A stretch of 64,000 nucleotides of DNA from Komagataeibacter swingsii (GCF_003207895.1 NZ_NKUB01000001.1:310001-374000); one strand, 5' to 3'; shown: positions 39,060 to 49,202, counted from the stretch's first letter. Notes: a model not told the origin generated them from the sequence alone. Translations and numbers: made by a program.

Positions 39060-39671
39060 ATGCGGCTTGACCAGCGCCTGATCGCGGGCATGATCCGTCC
39101 CCGGACCCGTGTACTGGATGTGGGCAGCGGCGATGGCGCGTTGCTGGACTACCTGTTCCGCAACAGCGGGTGCGACGCGCGCGGGATCGAGATCGACATG
39201 CGCGAGGTCACCCGTTCCGTCGCCCACGGCCTGCCGGTCATGCATGGCGATGCCGACCACGATCTGGTCCATTACCCCGACAATGCATTTGATTACGTGG
39301 TGCTGCAGCGCACCCTGCAGGCGGTCGAACGCCCGCGTGAGGTGCTGCGCCAGATGCTGCGCATCGGGCGGTACGCCATCGTGTCCTTCCCCAATTTCGG
39401 TCACTGGCGGCTGCGCATGCAGCTTCTGCTGCGCGGGCGCATGCCCATGACCAGCGTGTGGAGCACGCCATGGTACGACACGCCCAACATCCACCCCTGC
39501 ACGATCCTGGACTTTTTGACGCTGTGCCGCGACGAGGGCTATGTTGTCCAGCAGTGGATGGCCGTTGATGAAGATGGCGAGCGCGCACCATGGCGGCGTT
39601 CGATCCGGCTGGCCAACCTGTTCGGGGAGCAGGCGCTGTTCCTGTTGCGGCGCAAGGACGCCCCCCGCTGA
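39060..39671 (+). CDS. metW: Methionine biosynthesis protein MetW
   Basis: A 203-aa methyltransferase-fold protein that partners MetX. The SAM-binding motif RVLDVGSGDGALLDYL is near residue 20, followed by the MetW hallmarks VLQRTLQAVERP and FPNFGHWRLR, and TPWYDTPNIHPCTILDF near residue 140. In other bacteria MetW activates MetX, and the tight gene pairing supports that here. Confidence 0.94.
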   Translation: MRLDQRLIAGMIRPRTRVLDVGSGDGALLDYLFRNSGCDARGIEIDMREVTRSVAHGLPVMHGDADHDLVHYPDNAFDYVVLQRTLQAVERPREVLRQMLRIGRYAIVSFPNFGHWRLRMQLLLRGRMPMTSVWSTPWYDTPNIHPCTILDFLTLCRDEGYVVQQWMAVDEDGERAPWRRSIRLANLFGEQALFLLRRKDAPR

Positions 39672-39699
39672 CCAAGTCGCCACGGTGGGAGATGTGATA

Positions 39700-40311
39700 T
39701 TGGATACCCTTGAAGCCATCGAGACCCGGCGCGCCATACGGGCCTATGACCCGGATCACACGATCAGCCCGGCGGACCTGCACAAACTGCTTGCGGCCGC
39801 GCGCCGGGCGCCGTCCGCCTTCAATATCCAGCACTGCCGTTTCGTGGTGGTGCGGGACCCGGCCCTGCGCCGCGCGCTGCGCAAGGTGGCGTGGGACCAG
39901 CCGGATGTGACCGATGCCTCGGCCCTGGTCGTGATCTGTGCCGACCGCGATGCGTGGAAAAAGGACCCGGCCCGTTATTTCGATGGCGCGCCCGATGACG
40001 TGAAGCAGCGCATGGCGGAGATGATCCGCGGCTATTACGAAGGCCGCGAATGGGTCCAGCAGGACGAGACCATGCGCAGCGCGGGGCTTGCGGCCCAGAC
40101 GCTCATGCTGGCCGCCACCGCCATGGGCTACCAGTCCTGCCCCATGGACGGGTTCGATTATGACGCGGTGGGCCGGCTGATCAACCTGCCGGCGGGCCAT
40201 GTGGTGGCGATGTTCGTCGTCATTGGCAGGGGGGTGGAACAGGCCGCGCCCCGCGTGGGCCGGCTGCCTGATGGCGAAGTCATCCTGACCGACCGCTTTC
40301 CCCCGTCCTGA
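39700..40311 (+). CDS. Nitroreductase family protein
   Basis: A 203-aa FMN-dependent nitroreductase-fold oxidoreductase. The family start DTLEAIETRRAIRAYDP, the FMN-contact segment AARRAPSAFNIQ, and the C-terminal GRLPDGEVIL are present. I chose TTG 39700, which has GGGAG 9 nt upstream; GTG 39694 is close behind and the longer frame overlaps metW. The substrate is unknown. It is probably co-transcribed with metXW (28-nt gap). Confidence 0.85.
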   Translation: MDTLEAIETRRAIRAYDPDHTISPADLHKLLAAARRAPSAFNIQHCRFVVVRDPALRRALRKVAWDQPDVTDASALVVICADRDAWKKDPARYFDGAPDDVKQRMAEMIRGYYEGREWVQQDETMRSAGLAAQTLMLAATAMGYQSCPMDGFDYDAVGRLINLPAGHVVAMFVVIGRGVEQAAPRVGRLPDGEVILTDRFPPS

Positions 40312-40636
40312 ACCGTGGCCGCCCATGGCGGGCGGGCATGGGGGCCGCATGAAAAAGCTTGCGGCCCGCCCCGTAACACTATACAGGCTCAGGCTTGGGA
40401 ACGGACCGCGCCTGTTCCTTGTGCTGGTTTGATTGCACGTGTCCTTGACGCGGGGGACACGAACAGAAGCAGACTGGACCGGCCTTTATTCCTTACATGA
40501 TATCCTTGCGACGACAGACCAAGTGCCCCCGTGCATATAAGGGCCGGTGTCGGGTATGTCTGTCAGTTCGCCATCCGGGCATGCAGGTTCCTGCACGCCC
40601 CACGGCCCTGTTTTTTCGCGCCAGGAGGCGCCATTC
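40312..40636 (+). other. Intergenic leader of the second DEAD-box gene
   Basis: A 325-nt gap without a convincing gene. An AT-richer patch near 40490-40545 (with CATATAAGG around 40534) may hold the promoter, but no good -35 lies at the right distance. A long leader would fit a cold-shock-regulated helicase mRNA, which is inference. Confidence 0.35.
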
Positions 40637-41974
40637 ATGACAACGTTTGCCGATCTTCATCTTGCAGAGCCGCTGCTGCGGGCACTGGACGAGGAAGGCT
40701 ACGCCACGCCCACCCCCATTCAGGCCGGCGCCATTCCCTACCTGCTGGAAGGGCGCGACCTGCTGGGTCTGGCACAGACCGGAACGGGCAAGACCGCGGC
40801 CTTCGCGCTGCCGATCCTTGACCGCCTGTTCCGTGAAAAGGGCCGCGCCCACCCCAAGGGCGCGCGCGCGCTGGTGCTGGCGCCGACCCGCGAACTGGCA
40901 TCCCAGATCGGGGAAAGCTTCGCATCCTATGCCCGCCACATGCGCTTCAGCCACGCCGTGGTGTTTGGTGGCGTGGGGCAGGGACGCCAGATCGAGGCGC
41001 TGCGCCGTGGCGTGGACGTGCTGGTCGCCGCCCCCGGCCGCCTGCTGGACCTGATGGGGCAGGGGCATGTCGACCTGTCCGGGCTTGAGGTGCTGGTGCT
41101 GGATGAAGCCGACCGCATGCTGGACATGGGCTTCGTGCGCGATATCCGCAAGATTGTCGCAGCCCTGCCGACCGACCGCCAGACGCTGCTGTTCTCGGCC
41201 ACCATGCCCAAGACCATTTCCGACCTGGCGCATGGCCTGCTGCGTGATCCCGCCACCGTGCAGGTCACCCCGCCGTCCAGCACGGTGGACCGCATCCGCC
41301 AGGCGGTGATGTTTGTCGATACCGGCAACAAGCGCGAGGCGCTGAAGCTGCTGGTGGACTCGCCCAAGGTCGAACGCGCCGTGGTGTTCACGCTGATGAA
41401 GCATGAAGCCAACAAGGTCGCGGCCTTCCTGAGCGAACACGGCATCACGGCCGAAGCCATCCACGGCAACAAGTCGCAGGGCGCGCGTGAACGCGCCATG
41501 TCGGGTTTCCGGTCCGGCAACGTGAAGGTGCTGGTGGCGACCGATATCGCAGCGCGCGGCATTGACGTGGACGACGTGACCCACGTGTTCAACTACGACC
41601 TGCCCAACGTGCCCGAAAGCTATGTCCACCGTATCGGCCGCACGGCGCGCGCCGGGCGTGAAGGCTGGGCCGTATCCCTGTGTGACGCGGAACAGCGGGC
41701 ATGGCTGCGCGATATTGAAAAGAATATCGGCAAGAAGATCCCGGTCGTGTCCGAACATCCGTACCATTCGGAATCGGCCGAGAACTCAACCATGCGCCCG
41801 CCCGTGCTGGGTGGCGGTGGCCGTGGTCGTGGCGGCGGCGGTGGCCGTTCCGGTGGCGCACGCCCCGGTGGTGGTGGACGCCCGGCCGGTGGCGGTCGTC
41901 CGTCCGGTGGTGGGCGTGGTGGCCGCCCCGGCGGCGGTGGCCGTGCCGGTGGCGCAGGTCGTCGCGCGGTCTGA
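40637..41974 (+). CDS. DEAD-box RNA helicase (RhlE-like) with Gly/Arg-rich tail
   Basis: A 445-aa ATP-dependent RNA helicase with [58 protein letters not shown] and [13 protein letters not shown]. After the core (about residue 385) comes a tail of roughly 55 residues made almost entirely of Gly, Arg and Pro (GGGG/RGG-type repeats), typical of RNA-binding tails in cold-adaptation helicases. ATG 40637 has AGGAGG 8 nt upstream; the upstream open frame is not conserved. A strong terminator follows. Confidence 0.93.
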   Translation: MTTFADLHLAEPLLRALDEEGYATPTPIQAGAIPYLLEGRDLLGLAQTGTGKTAAFALPILDRLFREKGRAHPKGARALVLAPTRELASQIGESFASYARHMRFSHAVVFGGVGQGRQIEALRRGVDVLVAAPGRLLDLMGQGHVDLSGLEVLVLDEADRMLDMGFVRDIRKIVAALPTDRQTLLFSATMPKTISDLAHGLLRDPATVQVTPPSSTVDRIRQAVMFVDTGNKREALKLLVDSPKVERAVVFTLMKHEANKVAAFLSEHGITAEAIHGNKSQGARERAMSGFRSGNVKVLVATDIAARGIDVDDVTHVFNYDLPNVPESYVHRIGRTARAGREGWAVSLCDAEQRAWLRDIEKNIGKKIPVVSEHPYHSESAENSTMRPPVLGGGGRGRGGGGGRSGGARPGGGGRPAGGGRPSGGGRGGRPGGGGRAGGAGRRAV

Positions 41975-42032
41975 TCGCGCAGGCGGCGTATTGCTGCCCC
42001 GACGGGCTGGCGCCGCACGGGCGATGATATGA

Positions 42033-42067
42033 AAAAGGCACCCGGTCCTGTGGATCGGGTGCCTTTT
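42033..42067 (+). terminator. Rho-independent terminator of the DEAD-box gene
   Basis: The stem AAAAGGCACCCGGTCC / GATCGGGTGCC, with a short loop, is followed by seven T residues about 60 nt after the stop codon. The A-tract on the left could let it act on both strands. Confidence 0.85.
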
Positions 42068-42069
42068 TT

Positions 42070-42451
42070 TGTCTGTCGCGATCATCCGCATGCATGTAAA
42101 ACGCGATATGTTATTTAATAAATTGCCGAATATGATTTATGATGCAAACCGCATTCATGGATTATGCCTGCCGGATATTGCGGGCAGGGTGCCGCGCCTG
42201 TTTTTTTTAACCGGCATTTAAAAATAAATCCGCATCCCACATAATGCCTTGCGGTTCCGATGGCACGTCATTTAATGTTCCTTCCCATTAAGAAACTCAC
42301 GGGAAAGAGATACCTTTTAAGCGGAACTGTTTGCCATAAGGAATAAATCATGCCTGGCGCGGGGCGCAGTAATGGTCCGTAAAATGCCCGGCGCGCCTGT
42401 TGCATGCATATGTATCAGCGGTTTTTATTCAGGTCGGTCTGGTTGTAAAAT
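42070..42451 (+). other. AT-rich leader upstream of bcsAB
   Basis: About 380 nt without a gene and much richer in A and T than the surrounding DNA, with many TTTAAT, AATAAA and TATG runs. This is the only place for the bcsAB promoter. I see no c-di-GMP riboswitch core. The gene's start is preceded by GTTGTAAAATATG, which lacks a clear Shine-Dalgarno. Confidence 0.6.
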
Positions 42452-45400
42452 ATGTTAAGGGAATTGTGGCTGAAGTGGGGCGGTCGTGCGTTCATGGCCA
42501 CGCCGCGCGGGTCGAAGTGGCTTGTCAGCTTTCTGTTGGCTGGGGGGGCGTTTCTCTGCCTGTCTGTTGGCAACATCACCCTTGCGCCCGAACAGCAGGC
42601 CTATATTTCCGTGGGCACGATCAGCCTGTTCTTCCTGCTGAACCGCAGGAAGGGGCGGCACGTCACCTGCATCCTCATGATGCTGTCACTGTTCGTGTCC
42701 TTCCGCTACCTGATCTGGCGGCTGGGCAGCACGGTGCAGTTCGCCGGCCCGCTGCAGATTGTCATGTCGGTGGCCCTGCTGCTGGCGGAGGGGTACGCCC
42801 TGTCCACCCTGTGCCTGAGCTATTTCCAGATGTCATGGCCGCTGGGCCGCAGGCCGCACCGCCTGCCGGACAACCCCGATGAATGGCCGATGGTCGATGT
42901 CTATGTCCCGTCCTATAACGAGGATCTGGAACTGGTGCGCTCGACCGTGCTGGGGGCGATGGACCTGCACTGGCCCGCGGACAAGCTGAATGTCTATATC
43001 CTGGATGACGGGCGGCGGAAGTCCTTTTACGATTTTGCACGGGAATCCGGCGCGGGCTACATCATCCGCGCCGAGAACAACCACGCCAAGGCGGGCAACC
43101 TCAACCATGCCATGAAGATCACCAGGGGGGAATTCGTGGTCATTTTCGACTGCGACCACGTGCCCACCCGGTCCTTCCTGCTCAAGACCATTGGCTGGAT
43201 GATGGCCGATCCCAACCTGGCCCTGCTGCAGACGCCGCACCATTTCTATTCCCCCGACCCGTTCCAGCGTAACCTTGCGGCCGGGTATGACGTGCCGCCC
43301 GAAGGCAACATGTTCTACGGGCTGGTGCAGGACGGCAATGATTTCTGGGATGCGACGTTCTTCTGCGGTTCGTGTGCCGCCATCCGCCGTTCGGCGTTGC
43401 TGAGTGTTGGCGGGTTCGCGACCGAAACGGTTACGGAAGACGCCCACACCGCGCTGAAGATGCAGCGCAAGGGGTGGGGTACGGCCTACCTGCGCCAGCC
43501 GCTGGCCGGCGGGCTGGCGACCGAACGGCTGATCCTGCATATCGGCCAGCGCGTGCGCTGGGCGCGTGGCATGCTGCAGATCATGCGGCTGGACAACCCC
43601 CTGCTGGGCGGTGGCCTGCGGTGGGAACAGCGGTTGTGCTACCTGTCGGCCATGTCGCACTTCCTGTTCGCCATTCCCCGGGTGACCTTCCTTGTCTCCC
43701 CGCTGGGGTTCCTGTTTTTCGGGCAGAACATCATTGCCGCGTCGCCCTTCGCCATCATGGTCTATGCGCTGCCGCACATCTTCCATTCCATCATGACCCT
43801 GTCGCGGATCGAGGGGCGATGGCGCTATTCCTTCTGGAGCGAGATCTACGAAACCTCGCTTGCGCTGTTCCTGGTCCGCATCACCATCGTGACCCTGCTG
43901 CAACCGCACAAGGGCAAGTTCAACGTGACGGACAAGGGCGGGCTGCTGGCGCGGGGCTATTTCGATTTCAGCGCGGTGTACCCCAATGTCGTCATGGCGC
44001 TGGTCCTGTTCGTGGGGATGGTGCGCGGCATCCTGGGCATGATTTTCCAGTATCACCAGAAACTGGCGTTCCAGTCCTTCGCGCTCAACACGCTATGGAT
44101 CACCATCAGCCTGATCGTGGTGCTGGCGTCCATCGCGGTGGGGCGCGAGACGCGGCAGATCCGGCACAAGCCGCGGGTGCGGGTCAAGCTGCCGGTTGAT
44201 GTCTGCTTTGGCGATGGTGCGGTCTTCCATGCCCATACCACCGATATCTCGCTGGGCGGGGCGGGCGTGACCCTCAGCCTGCCCAGGCAGCTCGAAACCC
44301 CGCTGGATGTCACCCTGCGCTACAGCAAGCCCGATGACGAAATCATGGTGGCGGTGCCGGCCACCATACTCGGGCAGCGCGGTTCATGGCTGCACCTGCA
44401 ATGGAAAATCGAGACGCTGGAACAGGAACGCCAGATTGTCAGCCTTGTGTTCGGTCGAAGCGATGCATGGCATAACTGGGCCGATTTCAAGGATGACCGA
44501 CCGTTGAACAGCATATATCAGGTCATAAAAAGCATAAGTGGCCTTCTGTCCCCGCCTTACCTGTGGGATCTCAGCCCGGCGCAGGAATCTGAAGAAGGTG
44601 ATGCAAGCGTGCACAAGGAAGAAACGCTGGAAAAAAAGAGCCTTGTGGTGCCGCCTGTCCATCGGGGCATTGGCTATGGCATGACCATGATGGCGGTAGG
44701 GGCGGGCATGCTGCTGTCGCTGGTGATGCCCGCCACGGCGCAGGACGCCGCCTTGCCCCCGCCCGCGCCGCCCGCACCACCCGCGCCGCCGTCGCAGGTT
44801 TACACGACGACCGGCGTGTCGCGCCTGACCCCGCTGGGGGATACCAACAGTGGCGACATCCCGCCCGTGGGCGGCATGGTGGACCCGACGCTGGCGGACC
44901 GGGTGGCCGATACCGAAATTACGCGCACCATCCCGTTCCATGACCTTGGCCTTGAAAATGGCCCGCTGACCCTGCGGGGCTTTTCGCCATTGCAGGGAAT
45001 TGACGTGGTGGTGCCGGCCAACCGCGTCGTGACCCATGCGACGCTGAAGCTGTCGGGGGCGATTTCGCCCTCGCTTCTGCCCGAAGCCACGGCGCTGACC
45101 GTCACCCTGAATGAACAGTATGTCGGCACCATCCGCATCGATCCCGCCCATCCGACTTTCGGACCGATGGAATTCGCGGTCGACCCGCTTTATTTCACGG
45201 GGGACAACAAGCTCAATTTCCATTTTGCCGGTGAATACAGGCGTGACTGCAACGACCTGTACAATGATGTGCTGTGGGCGCAGATATCGGACCAGTCCAG
45301 CATTACCCTGACCACGGCGCGGATCGTGCCTGAACGTGACCTGAGCCGGCTGCCGGTGCCCTTTTTCGATCCCAACCTGAAGGTGGCCATGCGGGTGCCG

Positions 45401-47086
45401 GTGGTCATGCCTGCGGCAGCGCCGGGGGAGGACATCATGCGGGCGGGGGGGCTTGTCGCCTCATGGTTCGGCAAGATGGCTGATTCCCGGCGGCTGTCCT
45501 TTCCCGTGTCGCGCAGCATGCCCGCATCCGGCAATGCCGTTGAAATCGGTCAGGACATTCCCGTTGATGACCAGGGGCACATGCCCGGCGGCCCGACGCT
45601 GCTGGAAATTGCCAACCCCAATGACAAATGGGGCACCATCCTGGTCGTGACGGGACGCACGCCGCATGAGGTGGAGGTCGCGGCCCGCGCACTGGTGTTT
45701 TCGCCCGATACCCTGGGCAGCACCGCGTCCACCGTGGTGCAGGACGTCACCCTGCGTTCCCGCACGCCTTATGACGCCCCGGCCTTCATCCCGACGGATC
45801 GCCCGGTGCGCTTTGGCGAACTGGTGACGGCAGGCGACCTGCAGGCAGGCGGTTTCACGCCCGGTACGCTGCATGTGCCGTTCCATCTGCCGCCGGACCT
45901 GTACACTTGGCACGGGCTGCCTTTCCTGATGGACCTGTGGGTACGCACGCCCGATAACCCGGTGGTCGATATCAGCGCGTCCCGCCTGGATGTCAGCCTC
46001 AACAACTCCTACCTGCAAAGCTATTCGCTGCTGGGCAACAGCCTGTGGCGCACATGGTCGGAACGGATGGTCACCCAGCATGCGGGCGCCGTGGGGCATG
46101 TCACGGCGCTGCCGTCATGGCTGCTGTTCGGGCAGAATGACCTGCAGTTCAATTTTGATACCCGCCCGATGGACCGGGGGGCCTGCCGCCGTACGCCCGA
46201 TAACCTGCGGCTGGGGATTGATTCGGATTCCGTGCTGGATTTCCGGCGCGGGGTGCATTTCGCGACGCTGCCCAACCTGTCCTATTTTTCCGAAATCGGG
46301 TTCCCGTTTTCGCGCATGGCCGACCTTGGGGAAACCACGGTGGTCCTGCCGCCCACGCCGGATACCGACACGATCGGGGCCTATCTTGACCTGATGGGCT
46401 TCATGGGGTCGGTCACGTGGTATCCCGCCGCGGGGGTGCATCTGGCGACGACGACGGATATCGCGCGCAACCCGCCATCGGGCGACATCATCCTGCTGGC
46501 GCCAGTAGGGCAGATGGGACCGGCGGCTTCCCTGCTGTCGCGTTCGGCATACCAGATTGACGACGGCCATATCCATGTCGGTCAGGATATGGGGCTGCAG
46601 GGTATCTGGTACATGTTCCAGGACCGTGACGGCAGCGGCCTGCGCAATGGCGTGACCGCCAACCTGAACGCCCCGGTGCATAACGTCGCGATGATGATCG
46701 GGGCGGAATCCCCCTATGCCAGCCATCGTTCGGTGCTGGCGCTGCTGGGGGATGACGGCGCGCATATCCATGAACTGGTCACCAGCCTGCATGACCGCAA
46801 GGCGCTGTCCAGCCTGCAGGGCGACCTTGTGCTGAAGAATGGTGACAAATTCACGACCTATCGCACATCCCCCACCTATACCGTGGGCAGTTTGCCGCTG
46901 TGGATGTGGGTGGACTGGTTCCTGTCGCGCCACCCGGTCCTGATGTACCTGTGCGGTGTGGCGGGTGCGTTCATGCTGGGAACGGGCGCATGGCTGTGGC
47001 TGCGTGCCCGCGCCCGCCGCCGGGTGCGTGAACAGGCCATTGCCGATGAAGCCGCACGCATGGCGGGGCATGTTCCCGGAGACTGA
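42452..47086 (+). CDS. bcsAB: Cellulose synthase BcsA-BcsB fusion (solitary copy)
   Basis: A 1544-aa fusion of the catalytic and periplasmic subunits, making beta-1,4-glucan from UDP-glucose. The GT2 domain has DDG (Asp185), DCD (Asp233/Asp235), TED (Asp330) and QRVRW (Gln366-Trp370), between blocks of membrane helices. A PilZ domain follows with the c-di-GMP ligands RHKPR (571-575) and DISLGGAG (Asp598), so allosteric activation by c-di-GMP is expected. A membrane segment at about 741-765, ending in a signal-like TAQDA, leads to the BcsB part (about 790-1500) and a final anchoring helix. No bcsZ/ccpAx lies upstream and no bcsC, bcsD, bcsX or bglX downstream, so this is not the main Komagataeibacter operon but a solitary paralog. 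Activity cannot be judged from sequence. Confidence 0.95.
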   Translation: MLRELWLKWGGRAFMATPRGSKWLVSFLLAGGAFLCLSVGNITLAPEQQAYISVGTISLFFLLNRRKGRHVTCILMMLSLFVSFRYLIWRLGSTVQFAGPLQIVMSVALLLAEGYALSTLCLSYFQMSWPLGRRPHRLPDNPDEWPMVDVYVPSYNEDLELVRSTVLGAMDLHWPADKLNVYILDDGRRKSFYDFARESGAGYIIRAENNHAKAGNLNHAMKITRGEFVVIFDCDHVPTRSFLLKTIGWMMADPNLALLQTPHHFYSPDPFQRNLAAGYDVPPEGNMFYGLVQDGNDFWDATFFCGSCAAIRRSALLSVGGFATETVTEDAHTALKMQRKGWGTAYLRQPLAGGLATERLILHIGQRVRWARGMLQIMRLDNPLLGGGLRWEQRLCYLSAMSHFLFAIPRVTFLVSPLGFLFFGQNIIAASPFAIMVYALPHIFHSIMTLSRIEGRWRYSFWSEIYETSLALFLVRITIVTLLQPHKGKFNVTDKGGLLARGYFDFSAVYPNVVMALVLFVGMVRGILGMIFQYHQKLAFQSFALNTLWITISLIVVLASIAVGRETRQIRHKPRVRVKLPVDVCFGDGAVFHAHTTDISLGGAGVTLSLPRQLETPLDVTLRYSKPDDEIMVAVPATILGQRGSWLHLQWKIETLEQERQIVSLVFGRSDAWHNWADFKDDRPLNSIYQVIKSISGLLSPPYLWDLSPAQESEEGDASVHKEETLEKKSLVVPPVHRGIGYGMTMMAVGAGMLLSLVMPATAQDAALPPPAPPAPPAPPSQVYTTTGVSRLTPLGDTNSGDIPPVGGMVDPTLADRVADTEITRTIPFHDLGLENGPLTLRGFSPLQGIDVVVPANRVVTHATLKLSGAISPSLLPEATALTVTLNEQYVGTIRIDPAHPTFGPMEFAVDPLYFTGDNKLNFHFAGEYRRDCNDLYNDVLWAQISDQSSITLTTARIVPERDLSRLPVPFFDPNLKVAMRVPVVMPAAAPGEDIMRAGGLVASWFGKMADSRRLSFPVSRSMPASGNAVEIGQDIPVDDQGHMPGGPTLLEIANPNDKWGTILVVTGRTPHEVEVAARALVFSPDTLGSTASTVVQDVTLRSRTPYDAPAFIPTDRPVRFGELVTAGDLQAGGFTPGTLHVPFHLPPDLYTWHGLPFLMDLWVRTPDNPVVDISASRLDVSLNNSYLQSYSLLGNSLWRTWSERMVTQHAGAVGHVTALPSWLLFGQNDLQFNFDTRPMDRGACRRTPDNLRLGIDSDSVLDFRRGVHFATLPNLSYFSEIGFPFSRMADLGETTVVLPPTPDTDTIGAYLDLMGFMGSVTWYPAAGVHLATTTDIARNPPSGDIILLAPVGQMGPAASLLSRSAYQIDDGHIHVGQDMGLQGIWYMFQDRDGSGLRNGVTANLNAPVHNVAMMIGAESPYASHRSVLALLGDDGAHIHELVTSLHDRKALSSLQGDLVLKNGDKFTTYRTSPTYTVGSLPLWMWVDWFLSRHPVLMYLCGVAGAFMLGTGAWLWLRARARRRVREQAIADEAARMAGHVPGD

Positions 47087-47320
47087 CCGGGCGGGACGCG
47101 GCACCGGATATGTCCCGCGTCCCGCATGTCCGTGTGGCGTGCAGGCATAACGGAGCAGTGGATTCCGGCATGGGAACGGGAATGGGCCTGTCACAGGCAT
47201 GGCAGGCCGGTCGCGGTGGGATCTGGCCGTCGCATCGCACGCGCGGTCCGACGGGGGGCGTAATGTTTTGACTGTATTATGTTTTTAAGGACTGTCTGAA
47301 ATCAGGCCATTGATGGATGA

Positions 47321-47400
47321 AAGGTTCCGGATGCCGTCTTTTTTCAGGAAAGCGGTATTTCGGAAAGCTTTTTGAAACAAGCTTTGCCAAAAACGTCTTT
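47321..47400. repeat. Two-hairpin intergenic repeat, degenerate copy D
   Basis: The order matches copy B: GGTTCCGGATGCCGTC, then TTTTTTCAGGAAAGCGGT (decayed GCCGCC arm), GGAAAGCTTTTTGAAAC...AAGCTTTGCC (GAAGC arm), then AAAAACGTCTTT. Both arms carry mismatches. It lies between bcsAB and the convergent tRNA-Ser gene. Confidence 0.7.
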
Positions 47401-47415
47401 ATGATTTTCAGGGCA

Positions 47416-47506
<91 letters not shown>

Positions 47507-47572
47507 ATATCGCCTGTTTAGCTACGTCTGCCGCCGCCGTCTAGGGGTTTGGCCGCACAAAAACCGCTGCCT

Positions 47573-47965
47573 TCAAGGGGGCGCTGTGCCGACTTTTGTG
47601 CCGACATGCAGCATATGGTCCAGTTCATCCGCGGTAAGGGCGGATAGATAGATCTCGGTCGTCTTGACCGATGTGTGGCCCAGATGGCGGCTTAGCCGAT
47701 AAATGTCTCCACCGGCCTTGAGCCACCGGATGGCGAAGGCATGACGGAAGTCATGGATGCGGAAGCGGGCAAACGGAATGCCCGTGGCTTCACACCGGGC
47801 AGCGACCCGGCGCATGATCTGCCCGTAATTCGAAGCGGCGTTGCGATAGGGATTGCCATCACGGTTGGGGAACAGGAAGCCGGTACAGGGTGCTTGCTCC
47901 AGCAATGCGGTTGCATTCCCGCCTGACGTGACCCATGCGATTGTACGGGGCCGACTGGTCTTGGT
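47573..47965 (-). pseudogene. Tyrosine recombinase (phage integrase), 3' fragment
   Basis: About 130 residues of an integrase catalytic domain with RIHDFRHAFAIRWL, LSRHLGHTSVKTTEIYL and the terminal nucleophile tyrosine. The open frame runs to 48091, but everything beyond about 47965 is antisense to the tail gene at 48000 and is not integrase-like, so the N-terminal DNA-binding and core-binding domains and the first catalytic Arg region are missing. A deletion has joined the integrase 3' end to the late virion genes. It cannot be functional. Confidence 0.85.
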
Positions 47966-47999
47966 GCGGAGCAGAGCCCGGCGATGGAGAGACAGAACA

Positions 48000-49202
48000 A
48001 TGAAGCGGATAGCAATAGCAGCTGCCATGCTACTGACCCCGATCGTGGCATGCGCTCGGGTGCCCCCGCAGAACTGGACGCAGAATTTCATTCCATCCCT
48101 GAAGGATTGGCAGGCAGCACTTCTTTATAAAGGAATGCCGCTTTCGGTACAACTTGATCAAATAGCTGTACAGATTAACGATGTTGCCGCACAAATAACG
48201 GGTATCAACTCAGATATCGGAACAAAGGTTGATGTAAAAAACGGCACGTCTGCAAATCAGTCTCTCACAACGCCTACGCTTACATCTCCTGTCATATCGG
48301 GAGGGGCGTCTACCGAACAGATCCTTAATGCTCCCACCATATCGGCTGGCACGTCTACCGGTCAGGCACTAACCCAACCGACGATAACCCAAGCCCCATC
48401 TGTCGATATTGCAGGAAATCAGTCACTGACGGTGTCGCCGGTAGGAAATCCGATCAGCACTTTGTCAAGTTTGAACGCTCAGGGAACAGCTACCAGTTCG
48501 ACAGGACGAGAATTCCTTGTAAATCTTGGATTTACGTCATCTGTGGCCGGTTCTGCGACGGGCGCGGATAAAGTGGTCCTCTACGCTGGCATGACTTGTA
48601 ATCAGGGGTCCGGAAATTGCTGGGCAATGAATCCACTTGCTACGGCGGGGACTGGTTATACCGGCAGCGTGCAGACGGTTGAGGCTGATCTCAACAACTT
48701 CGCATCTGATGCGCCGGTAGGGGGAACGTTTTTTCGATCAGCCCTGTCAGCCAACGGTGCGGTCACATCTGGTTACCTGAACACCTCGGGATTGTTTGTA
48801 GGGTCAGTGAATTCTGTACCAATTTTCCATGCCGGGGTTTTGTTCACGAATAACGCGGTGAAAGATGCGGCTATATGGGACCAAGCCAGTAGCGCAAACT
48901 ATGGGTATTATAACCAGTCATCGCATGCATCTGCCTTGATTAACGATACAGGTGCGTCGCCTGTCCTGATCAATGCTCAAGGAACATATTCTTATTCTAT
49001 CTTTGACACGCAGAATGCGACTGCCAACTACCTCCTGACAGCGAAAGCCGGGCAGCTTGTTTGTTTCGATGGTACAGCCATGTGCGTCTCATCCAGTTCC
49101 GGGAAGTTGACAGTGCAGTCCGGAGGCGCGAATCTTTTTTCAATAGATTCGTCAGGGAATGTTGTCATTAAAGGAACACTGACGCAATCGGGTTCACCTT
49201 AA
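48000..49202 (+). CDS. Phage tail-fibre-like protein with signal-peptide-like N-terminus
   Basis: A 400-aa protein of low GC. The N-terminus (KRIAIAAAMLLTPIVACA) resembles a signal peptide, which is odd for a virion protein. It is followed by IPSLKDWQAALLYKG, then imperfect repeats such as LTTPTLTSPVISGGAST and ILNAPTISAGTSTGQAL, and a Gly/Ser/Asn-rich beta-type C-terminal half ending VVIKGTLTQSG, typical of tail fibres. ATG 48000 has GGAGAG about 8 nt upstream; the frame is open to 47853, but that part is antisense to the integrase. It overlaps the next gene by one base. Function is inferred from composition and context. Confidence 0.65.
   Translation: MKRIAIAAAMLLTPIVACARVPPQNWTQNFIPSLKDWQAALLYKGMPLSVQLDQIAVQINDVAAQITGINSDIGTKVDVKNGTSANQSLTTPTLTSPVISGGASTEQILNAPTISAGTSTGQALTQPTITQAPSVDIAGNQSLTVSPVGNPISTLSSLNAQGTATSSTGREFLVNLGFTSSVAGSATGADKVVLYAGMTCNQGSGNCWAMNPLATAGTGYTGSVQTVEADLNNFASDAPVGGTFFRSALSANGAVTSGYLNTSGLFVGSVNSVPIFHAGVLFTNNAVKDAAIWDQASSANYGYYNQSSHASALINDTGASPVLINAQGTYSYSIFDTQNATANYLLTAKAGQLVCFDGTAMCVSSSSGKLTVQSGGANLFSIDSSGNVVIKGTLTQSGSP

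Noticed and set aside
42070-42451. c-di-GMP (GEMM) riboswitch upstream of bcsAB
   Set aside because: The conserved GEMM core and its tetraloop-receptor arrangement are not visible; c-di-GMP control is expected through the PilZ domain instead.
47573-48091. Full 172-codon integrase frame as an intact gene
   Set aside because: Residues encoded beyond about 47965 are antisense to the tail gene and unlike integrases; the gene is a 3' fragment.
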